Shown: positions 11,258 to 22,109, counted from the first letter of the stretch. The stretch is 64,000 bases of DNA from Sycon ciliatum (GCF_964019385.1 NC_088650.1:28877489-28941488); one strand, 5' to 3'. A program made the numbers and translations. The notes: generated by a model not told the origin, from the sequence alone.

Positions 11258-12439
11258 TCATGCCACTCCGGTCATCAGCCGCACACTTGGCGAGTGTAGA
11301 CAGCACGACCCAACATTCTTCTCCGTAACTATCTCAGTCGGTTTCTCCCGGCTATAACCTGCTCTATCCAACACCTCATGTATTAGCAGGTGGTGTTTCC
11401 TCTGGCATTTCGTGCATCTCGAGCCTGACCGACATTCTCTGGCCATATGGCCATACTTAAGGCAGTTCCAGCAGAGTCTCTCTCGCTGCAAAAAACCCTT
11501 TCTCCCTTCCAGTGGCAGCGACTTTAGCTGCTTCTCTGCATCTGCGACCGATATCGCCATGCACTGTGCCGACGCCGTGGGCCTTGGCACGGATCGTTCT
11601 ACTGGCTTCCTGGCAGTATCACCCTGTCGCCCGTGCGCGACCTGGTAAGACGCGCCGTGCTCCTGTACCTGGCGCAGTGACATCCCGTAGCACTGCCGTT
11701 CGACCAGGTACGTCTTCATCTCAGGTCCGCATTGCTCCAAGATTACCTGCTTTGCCATTGCTTGCAGCACCGGGGACATTTTTCCTATATCGGCGCTATA
11801 CTTGGTGTCCACCTCGCCATCTTCTGTCATAGCGAGTGTGGCCCACACCTCTACCTCTCGGCAAACACGGACAACGTATTGATGAAACGACTCATCTGAC
11901 CGCTGCTTGCCTGTCAGCAATGTCTTCCACGCTTTATCCGGAGTCTTTCCGAGCGAGGCAAGCAACTCTCGTTTTGCTTCCTCGTAATTATTGCATCCAA
12001 TACATATCCTCTCCGCTTTGCTACCCGCTAGCGCGATGCGCAGTCGCAGCAGCCATTCGCTTTCTTCGAACTCGTTCTTGGAACAGATGTCCTCGAACAA
12101 GTCAAGATAACGCTCCAATGGCTGCGTTCCATCATATGAGGGGATTTTCATCACCGGTTGACGCCCACCGCTGTGACTGGGAGATTCCTCCGTACCTCCC
12201 ATCGTGGCTTTACCCTCACCCTCCTGCGCATTGGCGATGCGCTCGTTAATCTCCTTTAGTGTTTTGGCAAACTCGGTGCGGAGCGCCTCCTCTCGCCGTC
12301 TGGCACTGCGCTCCTCACGCTCCGCGTACTGTTGGAGCCTCTGCTCCACATGTACCTTCAACAACTCGCCTTCTAATCCTAACCGCTCTCCATTGTCGAT
12401 AAAGCTGGCTTCCAAATTGTTCCATAGTTCCTCTGCCAT
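11258..12439 (-). CDS. gag: BEL/Pao gag-like protein
   Basis: From the ATG at 12439 (MAEELWNN), about 393 residues. It has a coiled-coil-like charged N-terminus, a central capsid-like region (SYDGTQPLERYLDLFEDIC) and paired zinc knuckles near the C-terminus (CWNCLKYGHMAREC; CTKCQRKHH). The nominal ORF extends into the LTR, but the first ATG after the leader is the more sensible start. gag and pol lie in separate but neighbouring frames, as is common in this family. Confidence 0.9.
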   Translation of the reverse strand: MAEELWNNLEASFIDNGERLGLEGELLKVHVEQRLQQYAEREERSARRREEALRTEFAKTLKEINERIANAQEGEGKATMGGTEESPSHSGGRQPVMKIPSYDGTQPLERYLDLFEDICSKNEFEESEWLLRLRIALAGSKAERICIGCNNYEEAKRELLASLGKTPDKAWKTLLTGKQRSDESFHQYVVRVCREVEVWATLAMTEDGEVDTKYSADIGKMSPVLQAMAKQVILEQCGPEMKTYLVERQCYGMSLRQVQEHGASYQVAHGRQGDTARKPVERSVPRPTASAQCMAISVADAEKQLKSLPLEGRKGFLQRERLCWNCLKYGHMARECRSGSRCTKCQRKHHLLIHEVLDRAGYSREKPTEIVTEKNVGSCCLHSPSVRLMTGVA

Positions 12440-12469
12440 GCTCGCTCCTATCCTGGCGTGGTCGCCAAA

Positions 12470-12804
12470 TGTTATGAACCCTCTAAGATTCTCTAAACTG
12501 TCAGGATCGTACGACCGCACGAGGACAACTCTTTTCCTTTACACAGTATATTTCACTTCATCTGATAATTAACAATGAACACGAATAACACCAGCTATTT
12601 ATAGCATGCAGAAACAGCGTACATGCAAAACATAAGCATATAAAACTGGACAAAACAGCGTATACAGCAAAACGCACACAACGCATATAGCGTATGCCAT
12701 GCAGCAACATCAGCGGTACAGCGGAGTCGAAATACAACATTTCAACGAATACAATGCCATAAGCGCGAAGGCCTTTCCCAATTGAGAACTGGTGGTTTAC
12801 AACA
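12470..12804 (-). repeat. 5' LTR of the BEL/Pao element
   Basis: About 335 bp, the near-identical partner of 7135-7474. The right flank repeats CACTG (12805-12809). Confidence 0.95.
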
Positions 12805-12809
12805 CACTG

Positions 12810-13727
12810 GTTATAAAACAGGTTAAGACAAACTCACAGAATAAATACCATCGGTCCATTGGTGTTCGTCCTAAAGAGGTTCGACTGGATATTATTCATA
12901 CTCACCAAAAGACGTGTAACATTTTATTATTGTGGAGTGCCTTGTTTATCTCTCAGTACCTCCAACCATAGCCTTGCCCCTTTTATCCTCAGGATCAGTG
13001 TAGTTGTTGGAACGAGGTCTCGGACTCAGCAATGTATTTGTTTACATTTTAATACATGTTTATTGTTCCTCCTTTGCTGTGTTGTTTTAGAAAATCGTGG
13101 ACTGACAGTTTGAAGTCATTGAACTACTTCCAAAAGTTGTATCGACATCAATAGGATTACCATTTCAGTGCAATATGATGCAGGATGACCTTATCACGAT
13201 AACCCATGATTATAAACCATTATAAACACAGAATCAACAAAAACATCTGCGACACGCACCTAGCTACATTTCTCAAATAAATCTGATCAAGGGTGAGAAA
13301 TCTGAAATATCTGAAAGGCAAGACAATTTTATGACAGAGTCATGACATTCTGCAACAGCAAGCTGCAACATGCACAGAATGACCTCCGTATAAAAAAAGT
13401 ATCACCACCACCAGACCACTATTCACATGTTATTGTTTCCTCGCAGAAGAATAGCATTAGGCTCCTGCCATTTTCTGCAAGAAGAGGCTTGCACATCAAT
13501 GCGTATAATACGGTATTGATATGATGTGAAGGCCATCATTTACATATTGATATAGGGCATTCCATTGATTAGTAGTAGTAGTATTGACATATCCGCGGCA
13601 AGCCGCTTATGTACAACGGCATGGGAGAGGATAAACAAAAAATGAAAATAGAATTATTGTTGGGAAATCCACGCTATTATCGAATATTCAACAATGACAT
13701 TGATTGGTGACAGAAAAAACAAAAGAA
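12810..13727. other. AT-rich DNA without a recognised gene
   Basis: Short ORFs only. A tagtagtagtag run near 13569-13580 followed by cgcggcaagccgcttatg looks like the tail of a retroposon. No supported exon. Confidence 0.4.
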
Positions 13728-14136
13728 ATTATAGCAATAAAAACTGCTTTATGGCAGTCTTCTAAAAAACGTTATTGTGTTCTAGTCCATGGACCCCGTC
13801 TAAAAAGTAAGAAATTAACGAAATGTGATAGACGAAAATTAAAATTTCACACAAAACCTCACAATAATCACACACAGAATGAAAAGCTACATGTAGAAGA
13901 CCTTTCCCCTCGTGAACCTCTTTCTTATGCATGCATGTTGCCAATTGTTGGTGCAGTACAAGTTTAGTGTTGAAAGCAGCATTTCAAGTGTTGTGATTAT
14001 TGTGAGGTTTTGTGGGAAATTTTAATTTTCGGCTATCACATTTCGTTAATTTCTTACTTTTTAGACGGGATCCATGGACTAGAACACAATAACGTTTTTT
14101 AGAAGACTGCCATAAAGCAGTTTTTATTGCTATAAT
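13728..14136. mobile_element. foldback MITE with about 145-bp arms
   Basis: The left arm (13728-13872) and right arm (about 13990-14136) are near-perfect mirrors beginning ATTATAGCAATAAAAACTGC. The short unique centre has no coding potential. AT-rich ends are compatible with a TA-targeting family. Confidence 0.8.
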
Positions 14137-14191
14137 TATCGTTAGTGACAGCTAACAAGAATCGATAATTTCCTTAGCGATTAGCAAACGG

Positions 14192-15049
14192 TTAAAGGGG
14201 AAGTTAAGGCAAAAATTAAAATTTCACCAGTTGTAGTCTTCGGGGTGCTGAGTCGAATGGTCTTGGTCCGAGAAAGCTGAGACGCTCCCTTCCTACTTGA
14301 ATCCCAATCGAACTCGCGCACTTCCACCGTAACTGGGTGACTGCGCCCTACTAGATGGGGATTTGTATGCAAAATGTCACTAAAAGCGCCGTTTCGTTCT
14401 TATAAAAGCACGGATGACCGCGATTGGCCCATATGTTGTAGTCTTTTGGACGCTGAGTCGACTAGTTTTGGTCCGAAAAGGCTGCGATGCAGCGTTCCTC
14501 CTTTATTCCCAATCGAACATGGCTGAACAAGCGGTCACGTGCTCCTGGGTGCCCAAATCACCTGGTCACCACGCCAGCAGGCGACAACTTTCACACCAAG
14601 GTTCAACTCGAGTGACAGGACTGCACCCAAAAAAAGTCAAATAGGCTAGTAAGTTGTACCTTGCAGGCACGGTCACCAGCTGACTGGTGTACGCAGGAGC
14701 ACGTGACCGCTTGTTCAACCATGTTCGATTGGGAATAAAGGAGGAACGCTGCATCGCAGCCTTTTGGGACCAAAACCAGTCGACTCAGCGTCCAAAAGAC
14801 TACAACATATGGGCCAATCGTGGTCATCCGTGCTTTTATAAGAACGAAATGGCGCTTTTAGTGACATTTTGCATACAAATCCCCATCTCGTAGGGCGCAG
14901 TCACCCAGTTTCGGTGGAAGTGCGCGAGTTCGATTGGGATTCAAGTAGGAAGGGAGCGTCTCAGCTTTCTCGGACCAAGACCATTCGACTCAGCACCCCG
15001 AAGACTACAACTGGTGAAATTTTAATTTTTGCCTTAACTTCCCCTTTAA
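14192..15049. mobile_element. long foldback element, copy 2 (both ends present)
   Basis: The 858-bp palindromic element begins TTAA-AGGGGAAGTTAAGGC and ends with its exact mirror and TTAA. The arms (about 390 bp) match those of copy 1 at 1802-2658. TTAA at both borders fits a piggyBac- or Kolobok-type target duplication. No transposase inside. Confidence 0.85.
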
Positions 15050-15409
15050 TCGATCATATCGTTTCAGCCCTAGTATGAGGTCATGATTACAAATGATGTA
15101 CACATATCACGCATCAGAGAGGCAAGGACAGCAGAAGCGACCCGCGGGGTCATGCGCCATTGGAACGGCTACGTGTACTACTAGGTTGCTATGGCAGCGG
15201 AACACTAAATCTTTGTACACATGAATAGTTCAATGGTGTACAGTGCGCATTGCATCATCAAAATGACGTCAACTTGAAATTCTGTCGGGACAGCACCCAT
15301 AGTGGAGTTGCACACTCTGGGGGGTTATGTACTCTTGGCGGCGCCCATTGGCAGCACCCGTGCCTCCAATAAAGGTACGGAGTGGCTTGCGACACGCAGG
15401 CTCTAGTAC

Positions 15410-16384
15410 TTAGTAGTGCTGTGGCATGCCTGCGAATGTACGTGCGCTGGACCAGCGGCCTGCAGCCATCAGGGCATACTCCGGTGCGCCTTGATCCGCC
15501 ATGTGTGTGGCTCCCCCGGCGCGTAAGGAATGGCTGCTGATGCTCGGACCTAGCATTTTGTGTAGGACAGCATTGATATCGTTCGGCGTGAGATGGCGAC
15601 CATCCTGAAACTTGAATAGGGGTTGCTTGTCATTGCTCCATTTGCTGGACCGGACGCAAGCCTGCAGAGGTCGGACGGGACATAGTGCGGGGTCAGCGTA
15701 GCGATGCAGCGCTACCTTCCCGCCTGTTGTTAATTGAGACGTCTTCGTCCTCTGGAGCTGCAGAGAGGCCTCCTGCTGGGCTAGTTGGAGGTGTTCGCGC
15801 CTCAGCGTCTTGAGGCCGCCGGGACCGTCAGGTGACAGCGACGTGCACTCGCTCACACGCAGCAGGCCGTGGAAGGCTGTCGTCAGAGCAGCCCATAGCA
15901 TTAGTCTGTCTGCCGGGGAGTACAAGGACCGATCCAAGAACTGGCGGAGAGCCTCCAGCTGGTGGATGGTGATCGCTTGGCGCTGAGGGCGTGCTGACGG
16001 ATGCCTGGGAAGCGACGCTCTCTCCCACTCTAAGCCCTTGAGCAGGGCTGTGATGCGGCTTGAGGATGTAACCCCGACCGGGCCTCCCATGCGGAGGAGG
16101 TGGTATTTGATCGCGGCCAGGTAGACTCTCAGAGTGCTGGCGCTGACTGAGTGAGACATTGCGGCAGCGAACAGCAGGACGTCGTTCTGATCTGGAAGAT
16201 GTGCGTCGCGGCGCATGCGACCCATGAACTCCAGGAATGCACGCCAGCCTGGGGCGTACGTGCGCTGTGTGTCAGTGGCTACCGAGTTGGCAATCAGGTG
16301 CTCTGCTCGCGCTGAGAGAGCGGCGGCTAGCGAGCCTAGATAATGCTTTCTCCAGCCAAAAACATGCCACCTAATGCCGAGCAC
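15410..16384 (-). CDS. tyrosine recombinase ORF (DIRS/Ngaro- or Crypton-type)
   Basis: A 324-residue ORF with a SAM-like N-terminal domain (TQRTYAPGWRAFLEFMGRM; TLRVYLAAIKYHLLRMG) and a catalytic-domain arginine box (AFHGLLRVSECTSL). It has the HxxR box (SSHSLRAGGATHMADQGAP) and a GRWSS segment before the C-terminus. This is the integrase of YR retrotransposons or of Cryptons. No adjacent RT was found within a few kilobases, so it may be a Crypton or an isolated piece of a DIRS-like fossil. GC content is higher than in its surroundings. Confidence 0.75.
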   Translation of the reverse strand: MLGIRWHVFGWRKHYLGSLAAALSARAEHLIANSVATDTQRTYAPGWRAFLEFMGRMRRDAHLPDQNDVLLFAAAMSHSVSASTLRVYLAAIKYHLLRMGGPVGVTSSSRITALLKGLEWERASLPRHPSARPQRQAITIHQLEALRQFLDRSLYSPADRLMLWAALTTAFHGLLRVSECTSLSPDGPGGLKTLRREHLQLAQQEASLQLQRTKTSQLTTGGKVALHRYADPALCPVRPLQACVRSSKWSNDKQPLFKFQDGRHLTPNDINAVLHKMLGPSISSHSLRAGGATHMADQGAPEYALMAAGRWSSARTFAGMPQHY

Positions 16385-16960
16385 TGCTACTTCTTCAAAA
16401 CACCCATATAATGCTATAATTGTAGTTATAATGCTAGCATTAGCCGCCGATGCCTACTGGGGACACATCCCAGCCATACTATTCCGCATGTGTTTTGATT
16501 TGCACTATATTTATTTATTTTAAAAAGCATGAACACCGTGAAGCCGATGAATATTCCAAGGTTGTAATTTTACTGAAATGATCTACACTTTCTGCTTATG
16601 TCGAGCATATTTTGGCATATTTTGGCATATCTTTTTGCATATTTGTTTAAGCCTTTGGCATTATTATGGACGTTTTCCCTGATATGCGACGGGCATAATA
16701 TGCTCTTTTTTTAAGCATATTTGGTCGAGGCCTAAACCTGATTGACTTGACTCTACACGCGACGAAAAATTATTTTACTCGAAATGTCCAGAAATGTACA
16801 ATGTCCAGAAATAGCAATTCACCTCGTACCGCGTACCAATAGTTCTACGTACTCTTCGCTCTTGTACAGATTGTCTGTGGTAAAATAAATAAAATAAGAA
16901 TATAATGGTAGACTCGCCTTCCTAGGGGCTCCCGTAAGAAGACCTATACATGTAGGCGCT
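16385..16960. other. AT-rich spacer without a recognised gene
   Basis: Carries repeated (t)ttggcatat words at about 16610-16650 and gcatat words to 16730. The last 50 bases (ctaggggctcccgtaagaag) resemble the conserved 3' tail of LINEs seen at 19935 and 29245. Confidence 0.4.
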
Positions 16961-17015
16961 AGGCCTAGATCCGTGGGAAACACCCTATACTCGTCATGGG
17001 CAGACCTGCATCGAT

Positions 17016-19274
17016 TTGGTACTTGTTTCCACTGGAGTCCAGCTTACACAGACAGCAGTGCACCCTGTGGACGGTATCAGCGACCACGACCTAGTTATAA
17101 CCCACCTAACATATCCAACCATGTCTACCTGTCCACTCTACACAAATATCAGGAAGCCGAGCGCCACAGAAATAGACCGGGACGCTCTATTCCGGACCGT
17201 GGACGAACAACTGACGTCATTCCTCCTTGCAACAGATGTAAATATCTTGGCGAACAGCCTAACAGCCATCCTCACGTCAACTTACCACAAACTCTGCCCC
17301 GTCCGTCGCATCTACGTACCATCCTTCAGCAAACCCAAACCTCAACCCTGGCTGACTCCTCACCTGCGATATCTTTTACAGCAGCGTAAGCATTTGCACA
17401 GAAAAGTTCGGTCACGTCCCTCTGATCAACAACTAATGCAACGGTACCGGGCAGTGAGAAGGGAAGGGACACTGCTGAACAGGCGCCTGAAGTCGGAGTT
17501 CCTAATGCAACAGTTCAGAAACATGAAGCGTGACCCCAGAGGCCAGTGGTGTCTCTTAAATAAGCTCTCTGGTCGAGCCACCACGAAATCCACCCCTGCA
17601 GCGCCACTTCCAGCACTCACTGCAACATTTGCGGCAGTTTTCCACGACCCAGCCAGGCCAGGAGTGTTGCAGATACCAACAGACAGGGATCCGACAGCAC
17701 CTAGCACCCTGACTGACTTCACCTTGGTCAACACTGAAACAGTTGAGGCTCTACTGACTACTCTCAACTCCAACAAGGCCGCGGGTTCGGATGGCATTCC
17801 TCCCTGCATCTTAAAGTCATGCAAAGCAACTATCACGGCCTCACTAACATCCATAATCAATCAGTCCCTACTTTCTGGCGTTTTTCCAGCCTCTTACAAG
17901 CATGCACACGTGTGCCCACTCTTCAAGTCTGGAGACAAACTTGCAGCCACCAACTACCGGCCAATATCTCTGTTGCCCGTTGCCTCCAAGATATTGGAGA
18001 AGGTTGTCCACCGGCAGATTACTGAATTCTTCCGTGACCACCCAGAGCTGTCTGCCTTGCCACTGGAGCAGTTTGCGTACCGTCCAAAGCACAGTTGCGA
18101 AGATGCCCTCGCTGTTTCCATAGATAAGTGGACAAGAGCACTGGACAATGGCCAGCGATGCGCGATACTGTTCGCAGATATGAGCAAGGCTTTCGACCGT
18201 GTACAGCATCAGCAGCTGGTCAACGAGCTGGCTGACGTAGGGCTAGGCGGCTCGGTGCTGAAGTGGTTCGCGGACTATCTGTCCTCCAGAAGTCAACAAG
18301 TCGTGGTCAATGGGGAGCGTGGTGGGACTGTGCCCTGCACCAGGGGAGTTCCGCAAGGGTCCGTCCTTGGCCCCCTCCTCTTTTGCGTCTACATCCGCAA
18401 GGTTCCACAGATTGTTCGGAACAGTATTTCTCAGCTCTATGCCGACGACATCGCCTTTTTCGTCATTGGAACGGACCTCTCTGTCATGCTGCGAAAGCTT
18501 CAGGATGACCTTAGCGCTCTGGAGCTCTACCTAGATGACAAAGGACTTCTCATGAACCCTGACAAGACGCAGTTCCTGGTCCTTCGGCGCCCACGCCAAT
18601 CTGTGCCGCATCTACCAATCCCCCTAGTTTGTAAAGGCAAGCCCCTCACCCCTGCAGCCACCGTGAAGTATCTCGGACTACTCATCGACGAGCATCTCAC
18701 CTTCCAGCCGCAAGTCGAGAAGGTCTGCGGTTTAAGACATGGCCGAAAAAACCTAACACCTGAAGCGAAGAGGACGTTTTATTTATCCATTGTGCAATCG
18801 ACTCTCCACTATGCCAGTAACGCTTATCTGCACTGTCTCAGCGCCACCCTGTTCAATAAGATCGTGAGGGTCAGTCACATAGCAATGAAGAAAGTTTTTG
18901 GGTTTGACCGTATGATGTCTACTGAAATTGTTCTCCGCAAATATCATCTCTATTCTTTTGAACAGCGCATAAACCTTCAACTCTATGTTTTCGTGTACTG
19001 CTGCTTGACCCCACATCTTGCTAGTCCCCTTCTCCAATCCTTGTTCCAGTTTAGGGCTGCTGTGCCTGGACACCAGGCTCGCACGCGCGGCCAGGCACAG
19101 CGCGCATTAGTTCTTCCGCCTGTTTCTACGCAATATGGCATGCGTTCTATTTCTTTCCTGGCGGCAGACAGATATATATATATTCTTTTATTCCACGATG
19201 GCGTGACGCCAATAAGGATGATTAATAAGTGCGATAGAACTGGTACTAGCCAGAAACAGCTAGATGGAAATTAA
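17016..19274 (+). CDS. LINE reverse transcriptase (interrupted at its C-terminus)
   Basis: The open frame has the endonuclease end (SDHDLV, about residue 22), an RT fingers region (NYRPISLLPVASKILEKV, about 313), FADMSKAFDRVQHQQ (about 386), RGVPQGSVLGPLLF (about 443), the catalytic YADD (475-478) and the thumb (VKYLGLLIDEHLTF). The last 40 or so residues come from the inserted LINE, so the stop at 19274 is not the element's own. The motif set fits the CR1/L2/Rex group. Confidence 0.9.
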   Translation: MVLVSTGVQLTQTAVHPVDGISDHDLVITHLTYPTMSTCPLYTNIRKPSATEIDRDALFRTVDEQLTSFLLATDVNILANSLTAILTSTYHKLCPVRRIYVPSFSKPKPQPWLTPHLRYLLQQRKHLHRKVRSRPSDQQLMQRYRAVRREGTLLNRRLKSEFLMQQFRNMKRDPRGQWCLLNKLSGRATTKSTPAAPLPALTATFAAVFHDPARPGVLQIPTDRDPTAPSTLTDFTLVNTETVEALLTTLNSNKAAGSDGIPPCILKSCKATITASLTSIINQSLLSGVFPASYKHAHVCPLFKSGDKLAATNYRPISLLPVASKILEKVVHRQITEFFRDHPELSALPLEQFAYRPKHSCEDALAVSIDKWTRALDNGQRCAILFADMSKAFDRVQHQQLVNELADVGLGGSVLKWFADYLSSRSQQVVVNGERGGTVPCTRGVPQGSVLGPLLFCVYIRKVPQIVRNSISQLYADDIAFFVIGTDLSVMLRKLQDDLSALELYLDDKGLLMNPDKTQFLVLRRPRQSVPHLPIPLVCKGKPLTPAATVKYLGLLIDEHLTFQPQVEKVCGLRHGRKNLTPEAKRTFYLSIVQSTLHYASNAYLHCLSATLFNKIVRVSHIAMKKVFGFDRMMSTEIVLRKYHLYSFEQRINLQLYVFVYCCLTPHLASPLLQSLFQFRAAVPGHQARTRGQAQRALVLPPVSTQYGMRSISFLAADRYIYILLFHDGVTPIRMINKCDRTGTSQKQLDGN

Positions 19275-19866
19275 CTGGGAGGCAAGAAGCAATGGATCAT
19301 GAAAAACAAGCGGGGGCAATAATGTTAGCAGGGGTGATCAAGATAGTTAAGTACACGTTCGAGATATCGGAAACCAGGGGGATGCGCGGAGCAGGAGCAG
19401 GTACTGCTCAAAAGAAGACTGGATGCATTGTTTCGGAAAGAATTCCTACGAGGTTGGGTTGTGATGTCGATAGGGAGTGAGTTGTAGAGGGTGAGGGCAC
19501 TGTTGATGGGGGAGTCTCGGTGCCTGTTCGTGTGTGCGTGTCCGATGGAGTAGGTCCTTGTCTGTCGAAGGGTGTATGGTTGGTGTTGACGTTGTGGTGC
19601 AAGATGTGGTTGTTGCAGGTGTGGTGGGGAGGTTTGGTGGTGGATGTCCCATGCTAGTAGGGCTTGTTTAACAAGGAGTCGTGAGCTAAGGGTGGGGAGC
19701 TTTGCGTGATGGAGGAGGGAGCTGTGGTGAACTGGTGCAAAGAGGGGAATCCGAAGGCAGATGCGTATAGCACGGCGTTGAATTCTCTCCAGTGTGTCCC
19801 GCTGTTGCTGTGTGGTGTTTGAGAGGGCAAGGCTGCCATATTCGAGAACGGGTCGGATGTAGTTGG
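19172..19866 (-). mobile_element. LINE 3' fragment inserted in the plus-strand LINE
   Basis: Minus-strand translation gives the RT C-terminal signature RPVLEYGSLALSNTTQQQRD then ERIQRRAIRICLRIP, and near the end LYNSLPIDI. It finishes with AATAAA and an AT-repeat tail at about 19172-19185. It is 5'-truncated. It breaks the host LINE between the conserved 'LAADR' and 'WNALP' segments. Confidence 0.75.
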
Positions 19867-20004
19867 AATGCTCTTCCCACTGACTGCCGTCAGGCCCCGT
19901 CTCTCACTCTGTATGTAAACATGGTAAAAATTCACCTAGGGTTCCCAGTAAAAAGGCAACGCCTGTTGGGATTCCCCTAGTAAAAATAATAAAATCTACT
20001 ACTA

Positions 20005-20299
20005 CCGTAAAGTACCGTTGATCCGCCCCCTCTCTAATTCCCGCCCCCTGTCGATTTTCTCCTTGTGAAGCGACTTCGGCGTATACAACGAAATACGATG
20101 TTGAACCGACGCATACACTGCTGTACACAATACTTGCCAATCCAGGATCAAAATGTGCACAATCCAGCACATTGAGACTGATCCTCTACGTTGTTGTACA
20201 TCGTACTGCACTTGACAGCCTTGATCTAATTCCCGCCCCCTGCCGAAAACCCAGCTGGGAAGCGACATGGCGTGGGGGCGGATCAACGGTACTTTACGG
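20005..20299. mobile_element. TA-flanked MITE, CCGTAAAGTACCG family
   Basis: Perfect 26-bp inverted ends (starting CCGTAAAGTACCGTTGATCC) between TA dinucleotides. The interior repeats 'taattcccgccccctg' near both ends. A truncated relative begins at 28965. Confidence 0.85.
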
Positions 20300-20369
20300 T
20301 ACTAGACTACTACCGGTACTCGGGGGGTTATGTACTCTTGCTACTACTACCCTATCATTTTTTAGAATA

Positions 20370-20672
20370 GAGAGGTTCTGCTACATGTACGTGAAACGCA
20401 GAGAAATCACGTAGGCCCGGGAACTCTCTTCGCGTTCCCGTAACGGTGAAATGTGTACTGGGACTTTCCCCTTCCATATTTGGCAGTTTTCTGCCTGCAG
20501 TTGATCGATACGCAGCAGATCCATACTATACGCATTTTCTCTGCGTGTGCCACAACGTTGAGAACCTCATCTCCGCGTAGAAATCTGGAGCCAAAACACG
20601 CGAAGCTGTAGACTCTAACCCAGACACCTGCTCTCTACGTGATTTCTCTACGTTTCGCGCAGAACCTCCCTC
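20370..20672. mobile_element. TA-type MITE, GAGAGGTTCTGC family
   Basis: Inverted ends GAGAGGTTCTGC... and ...GCAGAACCTCCCTC, with a second mirrored block AGAAATCACGTAG / CTACGTGATTTCT inside. Relative of 6755-7024. Confidence 0.6.
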
Positions 20673-20679
20673 GTACTAG

Positions 20680-22100
20680 TTAACCGTAAAATCCCGCCAG
20701 ATGCAGAGCGCCCCTATCTCCTCGACGCTTCGTTGGGGAGGGGCGGATGGGCGAGTCCTCGTACTTGCCGCATTCAGTACTCCATGAAAAAGTACTCAAC
20801 CTACGAAAACTGGTCATACACCGACCAAACTCCAAAGGCCATTATGGCCCTCCGAGGACACCGGTCCCGGAGCAGAGTTGCAGTAGCTCAACCATCATCG
20901 ACCGAACTGGTGGTTGCTGAGTTCAATTTGCATTTCTGAACTGTGGCATGTGCGTAGCACTCAAACAAACATGTGCGCACCGCACCGCACTGCACTGACT
21001 GTCTTTAATGCTTTGTAATAATAATATTATTGTTCTTATCACTGTAGCTCCTCATTGTGTTTTATTTTTTGTTTTTTTACCAGGCGTGGGCCATCCCCTG
21101 ATGTCATAGGTACCAAACTCCAAAGGCAAAGGTCAAGATGCCAGGAGCCGGAGTCGTACATCAGAACTCAGGGAAGGGGGACACCTGGTCAAGAGGGACA
21201 AGCCTTGAGCCTCTTGTACGAGCAAAATTACACATTTGTGAAGAATCAACACAAGTACATAAAACGAATCATCAGATACAGTAATGATTATTATAGAGTC
21301 TGTCACTCAGTAGGATCACTGCAGGTTCACTGGATGCGTGCCTCCGCCGCCACTAGCACAGCAGGGGACTCAGGCACGGCAGGAGCAAGCATGCTCCTTG
21401 GCTTGAGCCACGCAGGCACATAGCACCACAACGCACCAGGGCAAACCCAAGGCCAACACTGCAACAGGCCAGGGTGGGCACTGTTGCGTACATTTCCAAC
21501 GGGGTCAAGCACGCGTCTGCAGTACAGTACGGTAGAGTCATACGAGGATACAATCAATCACTTCCGGAATTCCCTGACAAGAAGTCAGGGAGCTGCCGGA
21601 GGCCGGCTGAAGCCAAATGCAGTGCATGCCGCGCAGAGCGTGGTCAAACAAATATTTCCCGATCCCGCGAAAGCGCCGGTCCACCCATAGAGGTTATGCG
21701 ATAATGTCAAATCCGCCATATATAGGAGGCAGTTGGGGTGGCAAAATGCCCAAAGCGGGTACAGAAACCCCTTATATAGAAGAATTCGGGGTGGCAAACG
21801 TACTATTATGACGTGTATCGCATACCGGTAACCTAGTACCTATTGTGCAATAGATCGTATATCGGGATGTACACACGTACACTGGATGAAGTGTATAGGC
21901 GTATACAAACCTGCAGTAGCGCAGGACAAACACGAGCACCGCAAGGCACCAAATCTAGGGGCGGCGGGCCGCGGGAGAAGCCTCTTGTCTTGAAGGAAGT
22001 CCCAATCAAGGAAAGCACCGTGTTCGTCCCGAAAATGTGTACTGGGTATACCGTGTACTGTACTAGGACTGTGTGGCATGGCAGGCGGTAAAATCTTGTC
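20680..22100. other. no gene recognised
   Basis: Several medium ORFs on both strands overlap without a recognisable domain, a polyadenylation signal or convincing splice pairs. Nothing further can be supported. Confidence 0.4.
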
Positions 22101-22109
22101 TATCCTCAC

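Larger units (their letters stand above)
7135..12804 (-). mobile_element. BEL/Pao LTR retrotransposon, whole-looking and young
   Basis: Direct LTRs at 7135-7474 and 12470-12804 start TGTTATGAAC and end TTACAACA. They are almost identical and flanked by the 5-bp duplication CACTG (7130-7134, 12805-12809). The minus-strand order is LTR, primer-site-like TGGCGACC, gag, pol (protease, RT, RNase H, integrase), purine-rich tract, LTR. This domain order and the YVED-type RT box fit BEL/Pao. LTR near-identity indicates a recent insertion. It looks whole, with gag and pol both open over their length; I make no statement on activity. Confidence 0.95.
16965..19990 (+). mobile_element. 5'-truncated CR1/L2-like LINE, split by a second LINE
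   Basis: The frame begins inside the endonuclease (CIDLVLVSTG; the final SDHDLV box) and runs through the reverse transcriptase. At about 19170 it is interrupted by a minus-strand LINE fragment. Beyond the insert (about 19866) the original C-terminus resumes in a frame reading WNALPTDCRQAPSLTLYVNM, followed by a 3' tail (agtaaaaaggcaacgcctg) and a short A/T-rich tail near 19975-19990. The 5' end was lost at insertion, as is typical of LINEs. Confidence 0.85.

Noticed and set aside
8029-11357. Many plus-strand ORFs across 8-11.4 kb
   Set aside because: Shadows of the long minus-strand BEL/Pao pol and gag frames.
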